Assembly: GCF_036227105.1 (NCBI RefSeq)
Contig: NZ_CP109434.1
Location: 1,430,001-1,494,000 of the forward strand
Origin: Amycolatopsis sp. NBC_01488
Lineage (GTDB): Bacteria; Actinomycetota; Actinomycetes; Mycobacteriales; Pseudonocardiaceae
Direction: 5' to 3'
DNA length: 64,000 nucleotides
Shown piece after piece: positions 1 to 8,868 of the stretch. The notes under the pieces are model-generated. The model was given only the letters and a program-made list of their open reading frames with translations. It was not told the DNA's origin and did no database searches. A program made the translations under genes and the position numbers. Position 1 is the stretch's first letter; every line of letters begins with the position of its first letter.

Positions 1-232
1 CGATGCTGGTGTCGGCCAGGTCGGTGTTGATGCCGAGCTCGCCGAGGTCGTGCATCTTCGCCAGCGCGCCCGAGCTCGCGATGAACGTCTTCGACGGGAC
101 GCAGTCGTAGAGGACGCACGCGCCACCCAGGCCGTCCCGCTCGACGATCGTGACGTCGGCCCCGTGCTGGGCTGCGACCAGCGCGGCTTCGTAGCCGGCC
201 GGGCCCCCGCCCATGATCACGATCCTGGTCAC
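1..232 (-). CDS. Flavoprotein disulfide reductase / NAD(P)H-quinone dehydrogenase, N-terminal part (runs off the window)
   Basis: FAD- and NAD(P)-dependent pyridine nucleotide-disulfide oxidoreductase; only the first 77 residues are inside the window. A GTG start is preceded by GGAGGA. The N-terminus carries the Rossmann FAD-binding motif GGGPAG (residues 8-13) and then GGACVLYDCVPSK, in which C39 and C44 form the CxxxxC redox-disulfide pattern. The family includes lipoamide dehydrogenase and the actinobacterial LpdA quinone reductases. The following gene-order match to M. tuberculosis lpdA (from memory) favours the quinone-reductase type. The fragment alone cannot separate this from mycothione or lipoamide reductase. 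It is divergent from the cyclotransferase-like gene at 361. Confidence 0.85.
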   Translation of the reverse strand, partial: MTRIVIMGGGPAGYEAALVAAQHGADVTIVERDGLGGACVLYDCVPSKTFIASSGALAKMHDLGELGINTDLADTSI

Positions 233-360
233 CTGGGTCCTCCTCGGAGTGCGTGCGTGCGGTGGTCTCACCGTACGCGGCGGAGGTGACCGGACACTGA
301 AGTGGGCGAACACGGCGAGTGCGTCCACTCGGGTCAGGGCGGGGTCGCTACGCTGTCGGC

Positions 361-813
361 GTGCCGTTGTATGCCGCGTACGGATCGAACATGGAGCCCG
401 CCCAGATGCTGGAGCGCGCGCCGCACTCTCCGATGGCCGGCACCGGCTGGCTGGAGGGGTGGCGCCTGACCTTCGGCGGCGAGGACCTCGGCTGGGAAGG
501 TGCCCTGGCGACGATCGTCGAGGACCCGGGTTCCCGGGTCTTCGTCGTGTTGTACGACGTGACGCCGCTGGACGAGGACGGGCTGGACCGCTGGGAAGGC
601 GGCGAGCTGGGCATCCACTCGAAGATCCGCCTCCGCGTCCAGACGATGGACGGCTCGGTGCTGGCCTGGCTCTACGTCCTGGACGCCTACGAAGGCGGCT
701 TGCCTTCCGCGCGTTACCTGGGCGTGCTGGCCGACGCCGCCGAGGCCGCCGGCGCCCCCGCCGACTACGTCGACGACCTCCGAACCCGCCCCTGCTCCGG
801 CATCACCGGCTAA
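361..813 (+). CDS. Gamma-glutamylcyclotransferase-like protein
   Basis: Protein of 150 residues, about the usual size of a single-domain AIG2/GGCT fold. The diagnostic YGSN loop sits near the N-terminus (residues 6-9), where the family binds the gamma-glutamyl substrate. Characterised members release 5-oxoproline from gamma-glutamyl peptides; the substrate here is unknown. GTG 361 is chosen because it places YGSN five residues in; the upstream GTG at 319 would add 14 unrelated residues. The TAA stop is followed directly by the first unit of a 21-bp repeat array. It occupies the position that Rv3304 holds next to lpdA in M. tuberculosis (from memory). Confidence 0.8.
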   Translation: MPLYAAYGSNMEPAQMLERAPHSPMAGTGWLEGWRLTFGGEDLGWEGALATIVEDPGSRVFVVLYDVTPLDEDGLDRWEGGELGIHSKIRLRVQTMDGSVLAWLYVLDAYEGGLPSARYLGVLADAAEAAGAPADYVDDLRTRPCSGITG

Positions 814-887
814 CGAGTTCCGCCTCCAATCACGCGAGTTACGTCCCTAATCACGCGGGTGACGGGCTCGATCACGCGAGTTACGCC
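814..887. repeat. 21-bp phased TCACGCGAG array, copy 1
   Basis: About three and a half 21-bp units, each carrying TCACGCG(A/G)G and a variable ten-base spacer, begin at the stop codon of the plus gene. They run into the 3' end of the convergent minus gene, whose TAA stop at 881-883 lies inside a unit. It is the first of seven such arrays in the window. Confidence 0.8.
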
Positions 888-1771
888 GCTCGCCGAGCGA
901 AGCAGGTCTCCAGTTCGGCGAGCACCCGACTCGGGTCCCGGAGATCAGCCGCAGTCGCCCGGATCGTGACCCATCCCCGACCGGCCAGCCGCTGGTCGCG
1001 TTCGGCGTCCCGCTCATGCCGCTCCTCATGAGCCGCGAAGCCGTCGTACTCCAGCGCGATGCGCAGCGCCGGCCAGGCGATGTCGAGCACGTAAAACTTG
1101 CGGCCGTCGATGTCGGTGATCTCGAACTGTGCCTCCGGCACCGGGAATCCGGCCTCGACCACGACGAGCCGGAGGATGCTCTCCGGCGGCGATTCGGCCT
1201 TGCCGGTGGCCAGCGCCAAGAGCATCTGCGCCCTGTGGATACCTCGCTTGCTCCGACGGTCCAAAACCCGGTCGAGGACGTTGTCGCGAAGCCTCTGGCA
1301 GTGGTCGGTCGAGAGCCCGTACATGGCCTGTTCGAGCGCGGCGAACGCTGTTCGCTTATCGCCGTCGCAGAGGAAATCAGCGAGGGCGAGGTCGAGCGAG
1401 AACACCGTGAGCCCATCGAGTTCGACCACGTCGAACTCCGTGAATTCGGCTCGGTGGATGACCAACCCGGGCCTCGACTCCACCCGCCGGACGTAGGGCA
1501 CCGTGAGGTGCACGACGGTGTCGTCGACCGCCGAAATTCCGTGCAAGGCAAGGGAAGTTGCGCCTGACAGAGCGGCGGGCGGACCCACCGCGATCAATGC
1601 GGCCTGGGCCCGTGTGGTGAGATTGAGCGCGTCGGCCGCGTGGATGACCACACCGCGCCACGGCTGGGCGAGCACGCCGGTCGCCAGCCCTTCGAGCACC
1701 GCTCGCCGCCCCAAGACCTTGTCGGCCTCGCGGCGCGAGACGGCTCCGTGTCGTCCTCCCCAAGTGATCAC
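881..1771 (-). CDS. DUF559/Vsr-like nuclease-fold protein with AbiEi-type N-terminal region
   Basis: Protein of 296 residues. The N-terminal third resembles the winged-helix region of actinobacterial AbiEi/DUF559 proteins. The C-terminal third looks like the very-short-patch-repair endonuclease fold: PPESILR, then a beta segment with YVLDIAWPALRIALEYDG, then RDAERDQRLAGRGW. The Glu and Asp in those motifs are the likely metal ligands of a PD-(D/E)XK-type site. These proteins are very common in actinobacteria and mostly uncharacterised, so a role in DNA repair or defence is only inferred. The GTG start at 1771 follows a 13-bp hairpin by five bases, with no clear ribosome binding site, so the start is uncertain. 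Confidence 0.65.
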   Translation of the reverse strand: MITWGGRHGAVSRREADKVLGRRAVLEGLATGVLAQPWRGVVIHAADALNLTTRAQAALIAVGPPAALSGATSLALHGISAVDDTVVHLTVPYVRRVESRPGLVIHRAEFTEFDVVELDGLTVFSLDLALADFLCDGDKRTAFAALEQAMYGLSTDHCQRLRDNVLDRVLDRRSKRGIHRAQMLLALATGKAESPPESILRLVVVEAGFPVPEAQFEITDIDGRKFYVLDIAWPALRIALEYDGFAAHEERHERDAERDQRLAGRGWVTIRATAADLRDPSRVLAELETCFARRAA

Positions 1772-1776
1772 GTCAA

Positions 1777-1820
1777 CGAGAATGAGGCCCTTCGCCGATC
1801 AGCGGAAGGCCTCATTCTCG
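1777..1820. terminator. 13-bp hairpin between amidohydrolase and DUF559 gene
   Basis: The arm cgagaatgaggcc (1777-1789) is repeated as its exact inverse at 1808-1820. The hairpin lies downstream of the minus-strand amidohydrolase and immediately upstream of the DUF559 start codon. It could terminate read-through from the amidohydrolase or shield the start of the next gene. Confidence 0.55.
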
Positions 1821-1823
1821 AAC

Positions 1824-1852
1824 TGTGGATAACTCGGTCAGCCTGTGGACAA
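1824..1852 (-). other. Two consensus DnaA-box-like 9-mers
   Basis: TGTGGATAA (1824-1832) and TGTGGACAA (1844-1852) are exact complements of the DnaA boxes TTATCCACA and TTGTCCACA. They are in the same orientation and start 20 bp apart in an intergenic region. A third exact box, TGTGGACAA, is at 56104-56112, also intergenic, and shares the flank AACTCGGTC with the first. DnaA binding is inferred from sequence only. Confidence 0.4.
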
Positions 1853-1860
1853 CCTGTGTG

Positions 1861-1920
1861 CGTAACTCCGAACTCGCGTGATTGAGGACGGAACTCGCGT
1901 GATTGGAGCCGGAACTCGTT
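1861..1920. repeat. 21-bp phased array, copy 2 (inverse orientation)
   Basis: Two full CTCGCGTGATTG units, 21 bp apart, lead into the TAA stop of the minus-strand amidohydrolase (1919-1921). On the minus strand the stop is followed by CGAGTTCCG, as after the stops at 813 and 13506. This is the one array not between convergent genes, but it still lies at a gene 3' end. Confidence 0.75.
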
Positions 1921-3115
1921 AGGCGAGGGAGGTTAGGGCTGTGTGGACCAGGGTTCGGACTCCGCAGAGGAGGGCGCGTTCGTCGAGGACGAACGTGGGG
2001 CGGTGGATGTCGGCCTGGGGTTCCGGGGGGCCGGGCCAGACGCCCAGGCGGGCGAAGGCTCCCTGGACGTGCTCGAGGTACCAGCCGAAGTCCTCGCCGC
2101 CGGACGACTGTTCCGTGCCGGCCAGTGCGCCCTCGCCGAGGGCCGCCTCCGCGCCCGCGCGCATCAGGGCCGTCGAGTCGGCGTCGGAGACCACCGGGGG
2201 GACGCCGCGGCGGTAGTCGAGGGAGAAGCCGACGCCCAGGGGCGCCAGCAACGACTCCACCGAGGACGCCACCAGGGGCTCCAGGGCCGTCCAGACCTCG
2301 TGGTCGGCCGTGCGCAGGGTGCCGCGCAGGACGCCGTCCTGCGGGACCGCGTTCGCCGCCTGGCCCGCGTGGACCGCGCCCCAGACCAGGACCGTTCCGG
2401 ACCGCGGGTCGACGCGCCGCGACAGCAGCGCCGGCAGGCCCGTGATCACCGAGCCCAGTGCGTGGACCAGGTCGGCCGTCAGGTGCGGCCGGGACGTGTG
2501 CCCGCCCGGCGACGTCAGCCGCAGCTCGATCAGGTCCGCCGCCGACGTCAGGGCGCCGACGCGCATCCCGACGCGGCCGACCTCGAGCCGCGGGTCCACG
2601 TGCAGGCCGTAGATCCGCTCGACGCCCTCCAGCGCGCCCGCCGCGATCATGTCCAGCGCGCCGCCGGGCATGACCTCCTCGGCGGGCTGGAAGATCAGCC
2701 GGACGCGGCCGGGCAGCTCCGGCGCACCCGCCAGGGCACGGGCCGCGCCGAGCAGGATCGCCGTGTGGGCGTCGTGGCCGCACATGTGCGCCGCGCCCTC
2801 GACGGTCGACGAGTAGGGCAGCCCGGTGTTCTCGACGAGCGGCAGCGCGTCCATGTCCGCCCGCAGCGCCACGCACCGCTCGCCGCTGCCGATGTCGCAG
2901 ACGACGCCGGTGCCGCCGGGCAGCACCCACGGCTTGAGCCCGACGGACCGCAGCAGCGTGACGACCAGTTCCGTGGTCGCGAACTCGTGCCGCGACAGCT
3001 CCGGGTGCGCGTGGATGTGCCGACGCCAGGCGAGCACGTCGGTCGCGTTGGCGCGCAGCCAGTCGTCGAGCCAGAACGGGCCGCGGCCCGCACCAAGGTC
3101 CTCCACGGGAGCCAT
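1919..3115 (-). CDS. M20-family amidohydrolase (N-acyl amino acid / hippurate hydrolase type)
   Basis: Di-metal amidase of about 398 residues, related to hippurate hydrolase and N-acyl-L-amino acid amidohydrolases. Visible family signatures in order are HAHPELSRHEFAT, CDIGSG, ALRADMDALP, HMCGHDAHTAILLGAA, FQPAEE and SGGEDFGWYL. These give the metal-binding His, Asp and Glu residues and the catalytic Glu. The ATG at 3115 is preferred because the conserved domain starts just after it; an in-frame ATG at 3157 would add 14 residues. It corresponds in position to amiA1/amiB1 of the mycobacterial locus (from memory). The natural substrate cannot be told from sequence; it is probably cytoplasmic. 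Confidence 0.85.
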   Translation of the reverse strand: MAPVEDLGAGRGPFWLDDWLRANATDVLAWRRHIHAHPELSRHEFATTELVVTLLRSVGLKPWVLPGGTGVVCDIGSGERCVALRADMDALPLVENTGLPYSSTVEGAAHMCGHDAHTAILLGAARALAGAPELPGRVRLIFQPAEEVMPGGALDMIAAGALEGVERIYGLHVDPRLEVGRVGMRVGALTSAADLIELRLTSPGGHTSRPHLTADLVHALGSVITGLPALLSRRVDPRSGTVLVWGAVHAGQAANAVPQDGVLRGTLRTADHEVWTALEPLVASSVESLLAPLGVGFSLDYRRGVPPVVSDADSTALMRAGAEAALGEGALAGTEQSSGGEDFGWYLEHVQGAFARLGVWPGPPEPQADIHRPTFVLDERALLCGVRTLVHTALTSLA

Positions 3116-3397
3116 GCTTACGCCCGCTTCGGAAATGAGCGCCTCGGACCCCTCCATGGGGTTGATGATGCGCCCATGGGGGTCGCCTGGAACGTCCGGC
3201 CGTGAGTCCAGCACCGTCACGCCGCACCTCCTCCCGCAACACGGGTAACCCGGGCAGCGGCTGGGGTCACGCAACGTGCCGATCGATCTGTCGTACGCAT
3301 TTGCAGACGATCGTGCACCATGCAGGCGGCAATGCGCGCCTCGGAAACGGCCGTCCTAGATGGCCGGTACCGGATCTGCGTTGAACGGCGTGCGGTA
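3116..3397. other. Intergenic stretch without a convincing gene
   Basis: About 280 bp between the start of the amidohydrolase and the terminator of the small membrane protein. Both strands hold only weak open frames without ribosome binding sites or recognisable domains. It should contain the amidohydrolase promoter, but no clear -35/-10 pair was identified. Confidence 0.5.
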
Positions 3398-3414
3398 GTT
3401 CGGCAAAGCCGAAC
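3398..3414 (-). terminator. Hairpin after the small membrane protein gene
   Basis: Perfect 7-bp inverted repeat gttcggc / gccgaac with an AAA loop, four bases beyond the minus-strand TGA stop at 3418. There is no T-run, as is usual in high-GC actinobacteria. Confidence 0.6.
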
Positions 3415-3417
3415 GCG

Positions 3418-3723
3418 TCAGGAGCTCTTGGCCTTCTTCGAGCGGATCCGCCTGCCCCAGATCACGATGGCGAGCAGCGCGACCGCGACCACGCCCGCGA
3501 TCAGCTTGTTCTTGGTCTTCTGGCTGTTCGCCTTGTCCGTCTGGGCCGGGTCGAGGACCGGGCCGGGCGGCTGGGTCTGCACCGGGACCAGCGCGGCGGG
3601 CGCGTGCACCACCGCCACCGTCACGGCGTTCTGCACCCGCACCGGCTCGGCGAACGCCGGCGACGCGGTGAACAGCACCGCGCCCAGCACTCCGACCAGG
3701 ACCAGACCCCGCAGCTTCGCCAT
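3418..3723 (-). CDS. Small secreted, membrane-anchored protein of unknown function
   Basis: Protein of 101 residues. It has a signal peptide with hydrophobic core LRGLVLVGVLGAVLF and a likely signal peptidase cut after PAFA. A short Pro/Gln-rich extracellular stretch follows, then a C-terminal transmembrane helix (KLIAGVVAVALLAIVIW) and a basic tail with RR and KK. The predicted topology is an external linker of about 50 residues anchored at its C-terminus. The ATG at 3723 starts exactly at the signal peptide; longer frames upstream are not supported. No family is recognised. It lies just upstream of meaB on the same strand, with meaB reading away. Confidence 0.6.
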   Translation of the reverse strand: MAKLRGLVLVGVLGAVLFTASPAFAEPVRVQNAVTVAVVHAPAALVPVQTQPPGPVLDPAQTDKANSQKTKNKLIAGVVAVALLAIVIWGRRIRSKKAKSS

Positions 3724-3772
3724 GTCATCCCTTCGCCTCGACCAGGCATTCTCCCGCGGAACGCCCGGCGCG

Positions 3773-4768
3773 TCAGCCCCCACGCGGTGGACCGAACGCG
3801 TCGAGGATCCGCTGAGCACCGAGGGTAGCCGTCAGCTCACCGTCCCGCACCGCCCGTTCGACGTCCGGAACGACCGTTCGCACGTCCGGATGCGCCGCCA
3901 GGCGACTCAGCAGCTGTTCGCGAACCATCGCCCACGTCCAGTCGACCTGCTGCTGCCGACGGCGGGCGTCGAGCTCGCCGGACGCCGTGAGTGTTTCGCG
4001 GTGCTTTTCGATCGCGCCCCAGACCTCGTCCAGTCGCAGGTTGTGCAGGCCGCTGCAGGTCAGCACGGGTGGCGTCCACGACGCCTCCGGCCCGTAGATC
4101 ATCCGCAACGCGCCGGACAGCTCGCGGGCCGCCCGCTTGGCGTCCCGTTCGTGGTCGCCGTCGGCCTTGTTGACGGCGATGACGTCGGCGAGCTCCAGCA
4201 CGCCCTTCTTGATGCCCTGGAGCTGGTCGCCGGTGCGCGCGAGCGTCAGGAACAGGAAGCAGTCGACCATGTTCGCCACGGTCACCTCGGACTGCCCGAC
4301 GCCGACCGTCTCGACCAGCACGGTGTCGTAGCCGGCGGCTTCCATCAGCACGATCGTCTCGCGGGTCGCCCGCGCGACGCCGCCGAGCGTCCCGGACGTC
4401 GGCGACGGCCGGATGAACGCCCGTTCGTCGACCGCCAGGCGCGCCATCCGGGTCTTGTCGCCGAGGATCGACCCGCCGGTGCGCGTCGACGACGGGTCGA
4501 CGGCCAGCACGGCGACGCGGTGCCCGGCCGCGGTCAGGTCGGTGCCCAGCTGGTCGATGAATGTCGACTTGCCGACACCGGGGACGCCGGTGATGCCGAC
4601 GCGCCGCGCACCGCCGGACGACGGCAGCAGCTCGACGAGCAGCTCCTGCGCCAGTGCCCGGTGGTCCTCCCGCTGCGACTCGACCAGCGTGATCGCCTTC
4701 GACAGCGTCCCGCGGTCGCCCGCCAGCACGCCCTTGGCGTAGGCGGTGACGTCGATCTTGCGCGGCAA
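3773..4768 (-). CDS. meaB: Methylmalonyl-CoA mutase-associated GTPase MeaB
   Basis: G3E-family GTPase (331 residues) that protects and reloads methylmalonyl-CoA mutase with adenosylcobalamin. The Walker A loop is GVPGVGKST (residues 61-69). The Walker B-type segment VLAVDPSS, the MeaB signature SILGDKTRM and the base-recognition motif NKAD follow, and the C-terminal helical dimerisation region is present. It starts with TTG three bases after the mutB stop, with CAGGAGT upstream, so it is translated as the third gene of the mutA-mutB-meaB operon. That context fixes its partner as the mutase encoded next door. Confidence 0.93.
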   Translation of the reverse strand: MPRKIDVTAYAKGVLAGDRGTLSKAITLVESQREDHRALAQELLVELLPSSGGARRVGITGVPGVGKSTFIDQLGTDLTAAGHRVAVLAVDPSSTRTGGSILGDKTRMARLAVDERAFIRPSPTSGTLGGVARATRETIVLMEAAGYDTVLVETVGVGQSEVTVANMVDCFLFLTLARTGDQLQGIKKGVLELADVIAVNKADGDHERDAKRAARELSGALRMIYGPEASWTPPVLTCSGLHNLRLDEVWGAIEKHRETLTASGELDARRRQQQVDWTWAMVREQLLSRLAAHPDVRTVVPDVERAVRDGELTATLGAQRILDAFGPPRGG

Positions 4769-4771
4769 GGG

Positions 4772-6940
4772 TCAGGACTCCTGCGCCGTCAGCTGGCCGA
4801 GCAGGTCGATGGCGGCGTCGGCGAGCACCGTGCCGGGCCCGAAGATCGCGGCCGCGCCGGCCTCGCGCAGCGCCGGGTAGTCCTGCGGCGGGATGACGCC
4901 GCCGACCACGACCATGATGTCCTCGCGGCCCAGCTCGGCGAGCTCGTGGCGCAGCGCGGGCACCAGCGAGAGGTGCCCGGCGGCCAACGACGAGACGCCG
5001 ACGACGTGCACGTCCGCCTCGATCGCCTGCCGCGCGACCTCGGCCGGGGTGGAGAACAGCGGGCCGACGTCGACGTCGAAGCCGAGGTCGGCGAAGCCGG
5101 TGGCGATCACCTTCTGGCCGCGGTCGTGGCCGTCCTGGCCCATCTTCGCGACGAGGATCCGGGGTCGGCGCCCTTCCTCCGCGGCGAAGTCGTCGACCAG
5201 CTTGCGGGCCTTCTCGACGTTCTGCGTCTTCCCCACCTCCTCGCGGTACACCCCCGAGATGGTCCGGATCTGACCGGCGTGCCGGCCCCAGATCTTCTCC
5301 AGCGCGTCGGAGATCTCGCCGACCGTGGCCTTCGCGCGGGCCGCGTCGATGGCCAGCTCCAGGAGGTTGCCGTCGTTCTGGGCGCCTTCCGTGAGCCGCC
5401 GCAGCGCATCCTCGGTCGCCTGGGAGTCGCGCTCGGAACGCAGCCGCCGCAGCTTCTCCAGCTGCTGCGTCCGGACGCCCGCGTTGTCGACCTTGAGGAC
5501 TTCGATGTCCTCATCGCTGGTGACCTGGTACTTGTTGACGCCGATCACCGGCTGCCGCCCGGAGTCGATGCGCGCCTGGGTGCGCGCGGCGGCTTCTTCG
5601 ATGCGCAGCTTGGGGATGCCCGCGTCGATCGCCTTGGCCATGCCGCCGGCCTGCTCGACCTCGCTGATGTGGCCCCACGCCTTGCGCGCGAGGTCGTAGG
5701 TCAGCTTCTCGACGAAGGCGCTGCCGCCCCACGGGTCGATCACGCGCGTGGTGCCGGACTCCTGCTGCAGCAGCAGCTGCGTGTTGCGGGCGATCCGCGC
5801 CGAGAAGTCCGTCGGCAGGGCCAGGGCCTCGTCCAACGCGTTGGTGTGCAGCGACTGCGTGTGCCCCTGGGTCGCGGCCATCGCCTCGACGCAGGTGCGG
5901 ACGACGTTGTTGTAGACGTCCTGCGCGGTCAGCGACCAACCGGACGTCTGGGAGTGCGTGCGCAGCGACAGCGACTTCGAAGACTTCGGATCGAAGCCCT
6001 TCACCAGCTTCGCCCACAGGAGACGCGCGGCGCGCAGCTTCGCGACCTCCATGAAGAAGTTCATGCCGATGGCCCAGAAGAACGACAGCCGCGGCGCGAA
6101 CTTGTCGACGCCCAGCCCGGCGTCGACACCGGCGCGGATGTACTCGACGCCGTCGGCGAGCGTGTACGCCAGCTCGAGGTCGGCGGTCGCCCCGGCTTCC
6201 TGCATGTGGTAGCCGGAGATGGAGATCGAGTTGTACTTCGGCATGTGCTGCGAAGTGAAGGAGAAGATGTCGGAGATGATCCGCATCGACGGCTGCGGCG
6301 GGTAGATGTAGGTGTTGCGGACCATGAACTCCTTGAGGATGTCGTTCTGGATGGTCCCCGCGAGCTGCTCCGGCTTCACCCCCTGCTCCTCGGCCGCGAC
6401 GACGTACAGCGCGAGCACCGGCAGCACCGCGCCGTTCATCGTCATGGACACCGACATCTTGTCGAGCGGGATGCCGTCGAAGAGCTGCCGCATGTCGTAG
6501 ATCGAGTCGATCGCGACGCCCGCCATGCCGACGTCGCCGGAGACGCGCGGGTGGTCGGAGTCGTAGCCGCGGTGGGTGGCCAGGTCGAAGGCGACCGAAA
6601 GCCCCTTCTGGCCGGCGGCGAGGTTGCGCCGGTAGAAGGCGTTGGACTCCTCGGCGGTGGAGAACCCGGCGTACTGGCGGATGGTCCACGGCTGGTTGAC
6701 GTACATCGTCGGGTACGGCCCGCGCAGGAACGGCGCGATGCCGGGGTAAGTGCCCAAGAAGTCCACATCGGACAGATCGTCGGCGGTGTAGACCGGCTTG
6801 ACGCCGATGCCCTCGGGCGTTTCCCAGGCCAGGGCGTCCGGTCCCTTGCCGGTGGCCTCCTGCACCGCGCGCGCCCAGGCGTCGCGGTCGGCGGGCGACG
6901 GCGTGCCGAGGTCGAGACCGGCGAAGTTCGGGATGCTCAT
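4772..6940 (-). CDS. mutB: Methylmalonyl-CoA mutase large (catalytic) subunit
   Basis: Interconverts (R)-methylmalonyl-CoA and succinyl-CoA using adenosylcobalamin, linking propionate and branched-chain catabolism to the TCA cycle and to methylmalonyl-CoA supply for polyketides. It is 722 residues, close to the family norm. The TIM-barrel half carries [15 protein letters not shown] and TIRQYAGF. The C-terminal B12-binding domain has DGHDRG (about residues 603-608), the DxHxxG motif that supplies the cobalt-ligating histidine, and a later GGVIP. The ATG at 6940 overlaps the mutA stop as ATGA, so the subunits are translationally coupled. Confidence 0.96.
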   Translation of the reverse strand: MSIPNFAGLDLGTPSPADRDAWARAVQEATGKGPDALAWETPEGIGVKPVYTADDLSDVDFLGTYPGIAPFLRGPYPTMYVNQPWTIRQYAGFSTAEESNAFYRRNLAAGQKGLSVAFDLATHRGYDSDHPRVSGDVGMAGVAIDSIYDMRQLFDGIPLDKMSVSMTMNGAVLPVLALYVVAAEEQGVKPEQLAGTIQNDILKEFMVRNTYIYPPQPSMRIISDIFSFTSQHMPKYNSISISGYHMQEAGATADLELAYTLADGVEYIRAGVDAGLGVDKFAPRLSFFWAIGMNFFMEVAKLRAARLLWAKLVKGFDPKSSKSLSLRTHSQTSGWSLTAQDVYNNVVRTCVEAMAATQGHTQSLHTNALDEALALPTDFSARIARNTQLLLQQESGTTRVIDPWGGSAFVEKLTYDLARKAWGHISEVEQAGGMAKAIDAGIPKLRIEEAAARTQARIDSGRQPVIGVNKYQVTSDEDIEVLKVDNAGVRTQQLEKLRRLRSERDSQATEDALRRLTEGAQNDGNLLELAIDAARAKATVGEISDALEKIWGRHAGQIRTISGVYREEVGKTQNVEKARKLVDDFAAEEGRRPRILVAKMGQDGHDRGQKVIATGFADLGFDVDVGPLFSTPAEVARQAIEADVHVVGVSSLAAGHLSLVPALRHELAELGREDIMVVVGGVIPPQDYPALREAGAAAIFGPGTVLADAAIDLLGQLTAQES

Positions 6941-8772
6941 CGCGTGACTCCCAGCTTGGCGTGCAGGCCGTTGAGGACGTCGAGGGCGTCGCAGCCGGCG
7001 AAGACGTTTTCGTCGACGCCGTCGTACTTGCCCTTGCCCGCCAGTAGTACGTGTTCGGCTCCCAAAGCGGCCGCCACCTCGGCGGCCTGCTCGGCGTAGG
7101 CGTCGTCGGTGCCGCAGAGGCAGGCGATCCGCGCCCCGCTCGAGCGGAACGCGCCGGGCAGGTCGTCGGTCGCACCCGGGTTGACGGCTTCGATTCCGCC
7201 CGCCTGGAACAGGTTGGCGGCGAACCCGGCCCGCGCGGTGTGCGCGGCGACCGGCCCCAAAGTGGCGAGGAAGATCTTCGGCCGCTCGCCGTGCGAAGCG
7301 AGGTACGCGTCCGACGCGTCGCGAAGCGCCTCGAAGCCTTCGGCGTACCGGTGCCGCGGCAGCCCACTGTCCACAGGGGACTCGACCGGCGTCCTGGCCA
7401 CCGATTTCTCGGCCAGGTTGGGAAACTCGCTGACGCCGGTGAGCGGGTCGCGCCGGGTGGCGATCCGCTTCGAGCGCTTCTCCCACGTCTCGGCGAGCCG
7501 CCCGGCCAGTGCGCCGGACGCGAGTTCGGCGACCAGGCCACCCGCGCCTTCGATGGCGGTGAACTCGGTCCAGGCGGCGTGCGCGAGATCGTCGGTCAGC
7601 TTCTCGACGTACCAGGAGCCGCCCGCCGGGTCGACCACGCCGGCCAGCTTGGACTCCTCCAGCAGCACCGCGTGGGTGTTGCGGGCGATCCGCGCGGAGA
7701 ACGCGTCCGGACGGCCGATCGCGGCGTCGAACGGCAGCACGGTCACCGCGTCCGCGCCGCCGACGCCCGCGCCGAAGCACGCGACGGTCGTACGCAGCAT
7801 GTTCACCCACGGGTCACGCCGGGTCAGCATCGACGGCGACGTCACGGCGTGCTGGCGCATCGGCGACGAGAAGCCGCACACCTCGGCGACGCGCGCCCAC
7901 AGGCGGCGCGCCGCGCGCAGCTTCGCGATGGTGGAGAACTGGTCGGCGGTCGCGGCGAGCCGGAACTCGAGCTGGCCGGCCGCGGCTTCGACGTCGAGAC
8001 CCGCGTCCGTCAGCGAACGCAGGTAGGTGACGCCGGCGGCGACGAGCGCGCCCAGCTCCTGCGCGTCCGACCCGCCGGCTTCGTGGAACGGCAGGCCGTC
8101 GGCGACGACCGTACGCACCTTCGGGTACTTCGCGGCGACACGCGCGGCGAGCGCGGCGGCCGGTTCGAGGTCGACGGCCGAGCCGCTGCGCGCGGCGAGC
8201 CCGATCGGGTCGGCGCCCAGTACCGCGGTGGCTTCGCTCGCCGGGATCTCGCGCTCGTCGAACAGCGCCAGCAACTCCGAAGCGGCGGCTTCGTACGCAG
8301 CACCCGCGTCCAGGACGACCGGCGCGAGGTCGACGTAGACCTCGTTGAGCGCGTCGGCGATCGACGCCGGCGGGACGGACAGCCAGATCGACGTCACGCC
8401 GCCTTCGAGGTCGGCGAGGATCGCGCGGTTGACCTCGCGGGCGTCGTCACCGGCGAAGCGGGCGCGGACGTCCCAGCCCGTGCTGACCTGGCCTTCCGCG
8501 CGGGACCCGCGCACGAACGGCGGCAGGCCCGGGAAGCCGGGTTCGCCCGGCGCGTCCTCGGCCGTGTACAGCGGCTGGATCTCGATGCCGTCGTAGGTCC
8601 GCGTGACGAGCTTGCTCTCCGGGGCGCCCGTGAAGTCCTCCGGCAGCTTGCCGCTCTTGCGCAGGACCCCGGCGACGAGCTCCTGCCACTGCTCGCGCGT
8701 CGCCTGCGGGAACTCGGCTGCCAGGTCGAGGTCGGAGATCGGCACTGACTCCGGACCGGCCACTTCAGTCAT
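6937..8772 (-). CDS. mutA: Methylmalonyl-CoA mutase small subunit
   Basis: Structural partner of MutB in the heterodimeric mutase (611 residues). It has the barrel and cobalamin-like folds of the large subunit. The cobalt-binding DxHxxG is not conserved: the equivalent stretch near the C-terminus reads [10 protein letters not shown]. That fits the known non-catalytic small subunit. The ATG at 8772 is preferred over a GTG at 8793; neither has a strong ribosome binding site. It is the first gene of mutA-mutB-meaB and is divergent from the kinase gene at 8869, so the operon promoter must lie in the short region 8773-8868. Confidence 0.93.
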   Translation of the reverse strand: MTEVAGPESVPISDLDLAAEFPQATREQWQELVAGVLRKSGKLPEDFTGAPESKLVTRTYDGIEIQPLYTAEDAPGEPGFPGLPPFVRGSRAEGQVSTGWDVRARFAGDDAREVNRAILADLEGGVTSIWLSVPPASIADALNEVYVDLAPVVLDAGAAYEAAASELLALFDEREIPASEATAVLGADPIGLAARSGSAVDLEPAAALAARVAAKYPKVRTVVADGLPFHEAGGSDAQELGALVAAGVTYLRSLTDAGLDVEAAAGQLEFRLAATADQFSTIAKLRAARRLWARVAEVCGFSSPMRQHAVTSPSMLTRRDPWVNMLRTTVACFGAGVGGADAVTVLPFDAAIGRPDAFSARIARNTHAVLLEESKLAGVVDPAGGSWYVEKLTDDLAHAAWTEFTAIEGAGGLVAELASGALAGRLAETWEKRSKRIATRRDPLTGVSEFPNLAEKSVARTPVESPVDSGLPRHRYAEGFEALRDASDAYLASHGERPKIFLATLGPVAAHTARAGFAANLFQAGGIEAVNPGATDDLPGAFRSSGARIACLCGTDDAYAEQAAEVAAALGAEHVLLAGKGKYDGVDENVFAGCDALDVLNGLHAKLGVTR

Positions 8773-8868
8773 ACCCAGTGATGGTAGAGGCACGGGCCGC
8801 GCCCGACCTGTGACTCTAGTCGCGCCCCTAGGCAGTCAGGGGTCGGCCGGGTACGACACAATCAGGGG

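Noticed and set aside
3320..7099. Plus-strand frame of about 1260 codons opposite meaB and mutB
   Set aside because: Antisense shadow of well-identified genes; composition is Arg/Gly/Asp-rich noise with no family motif.
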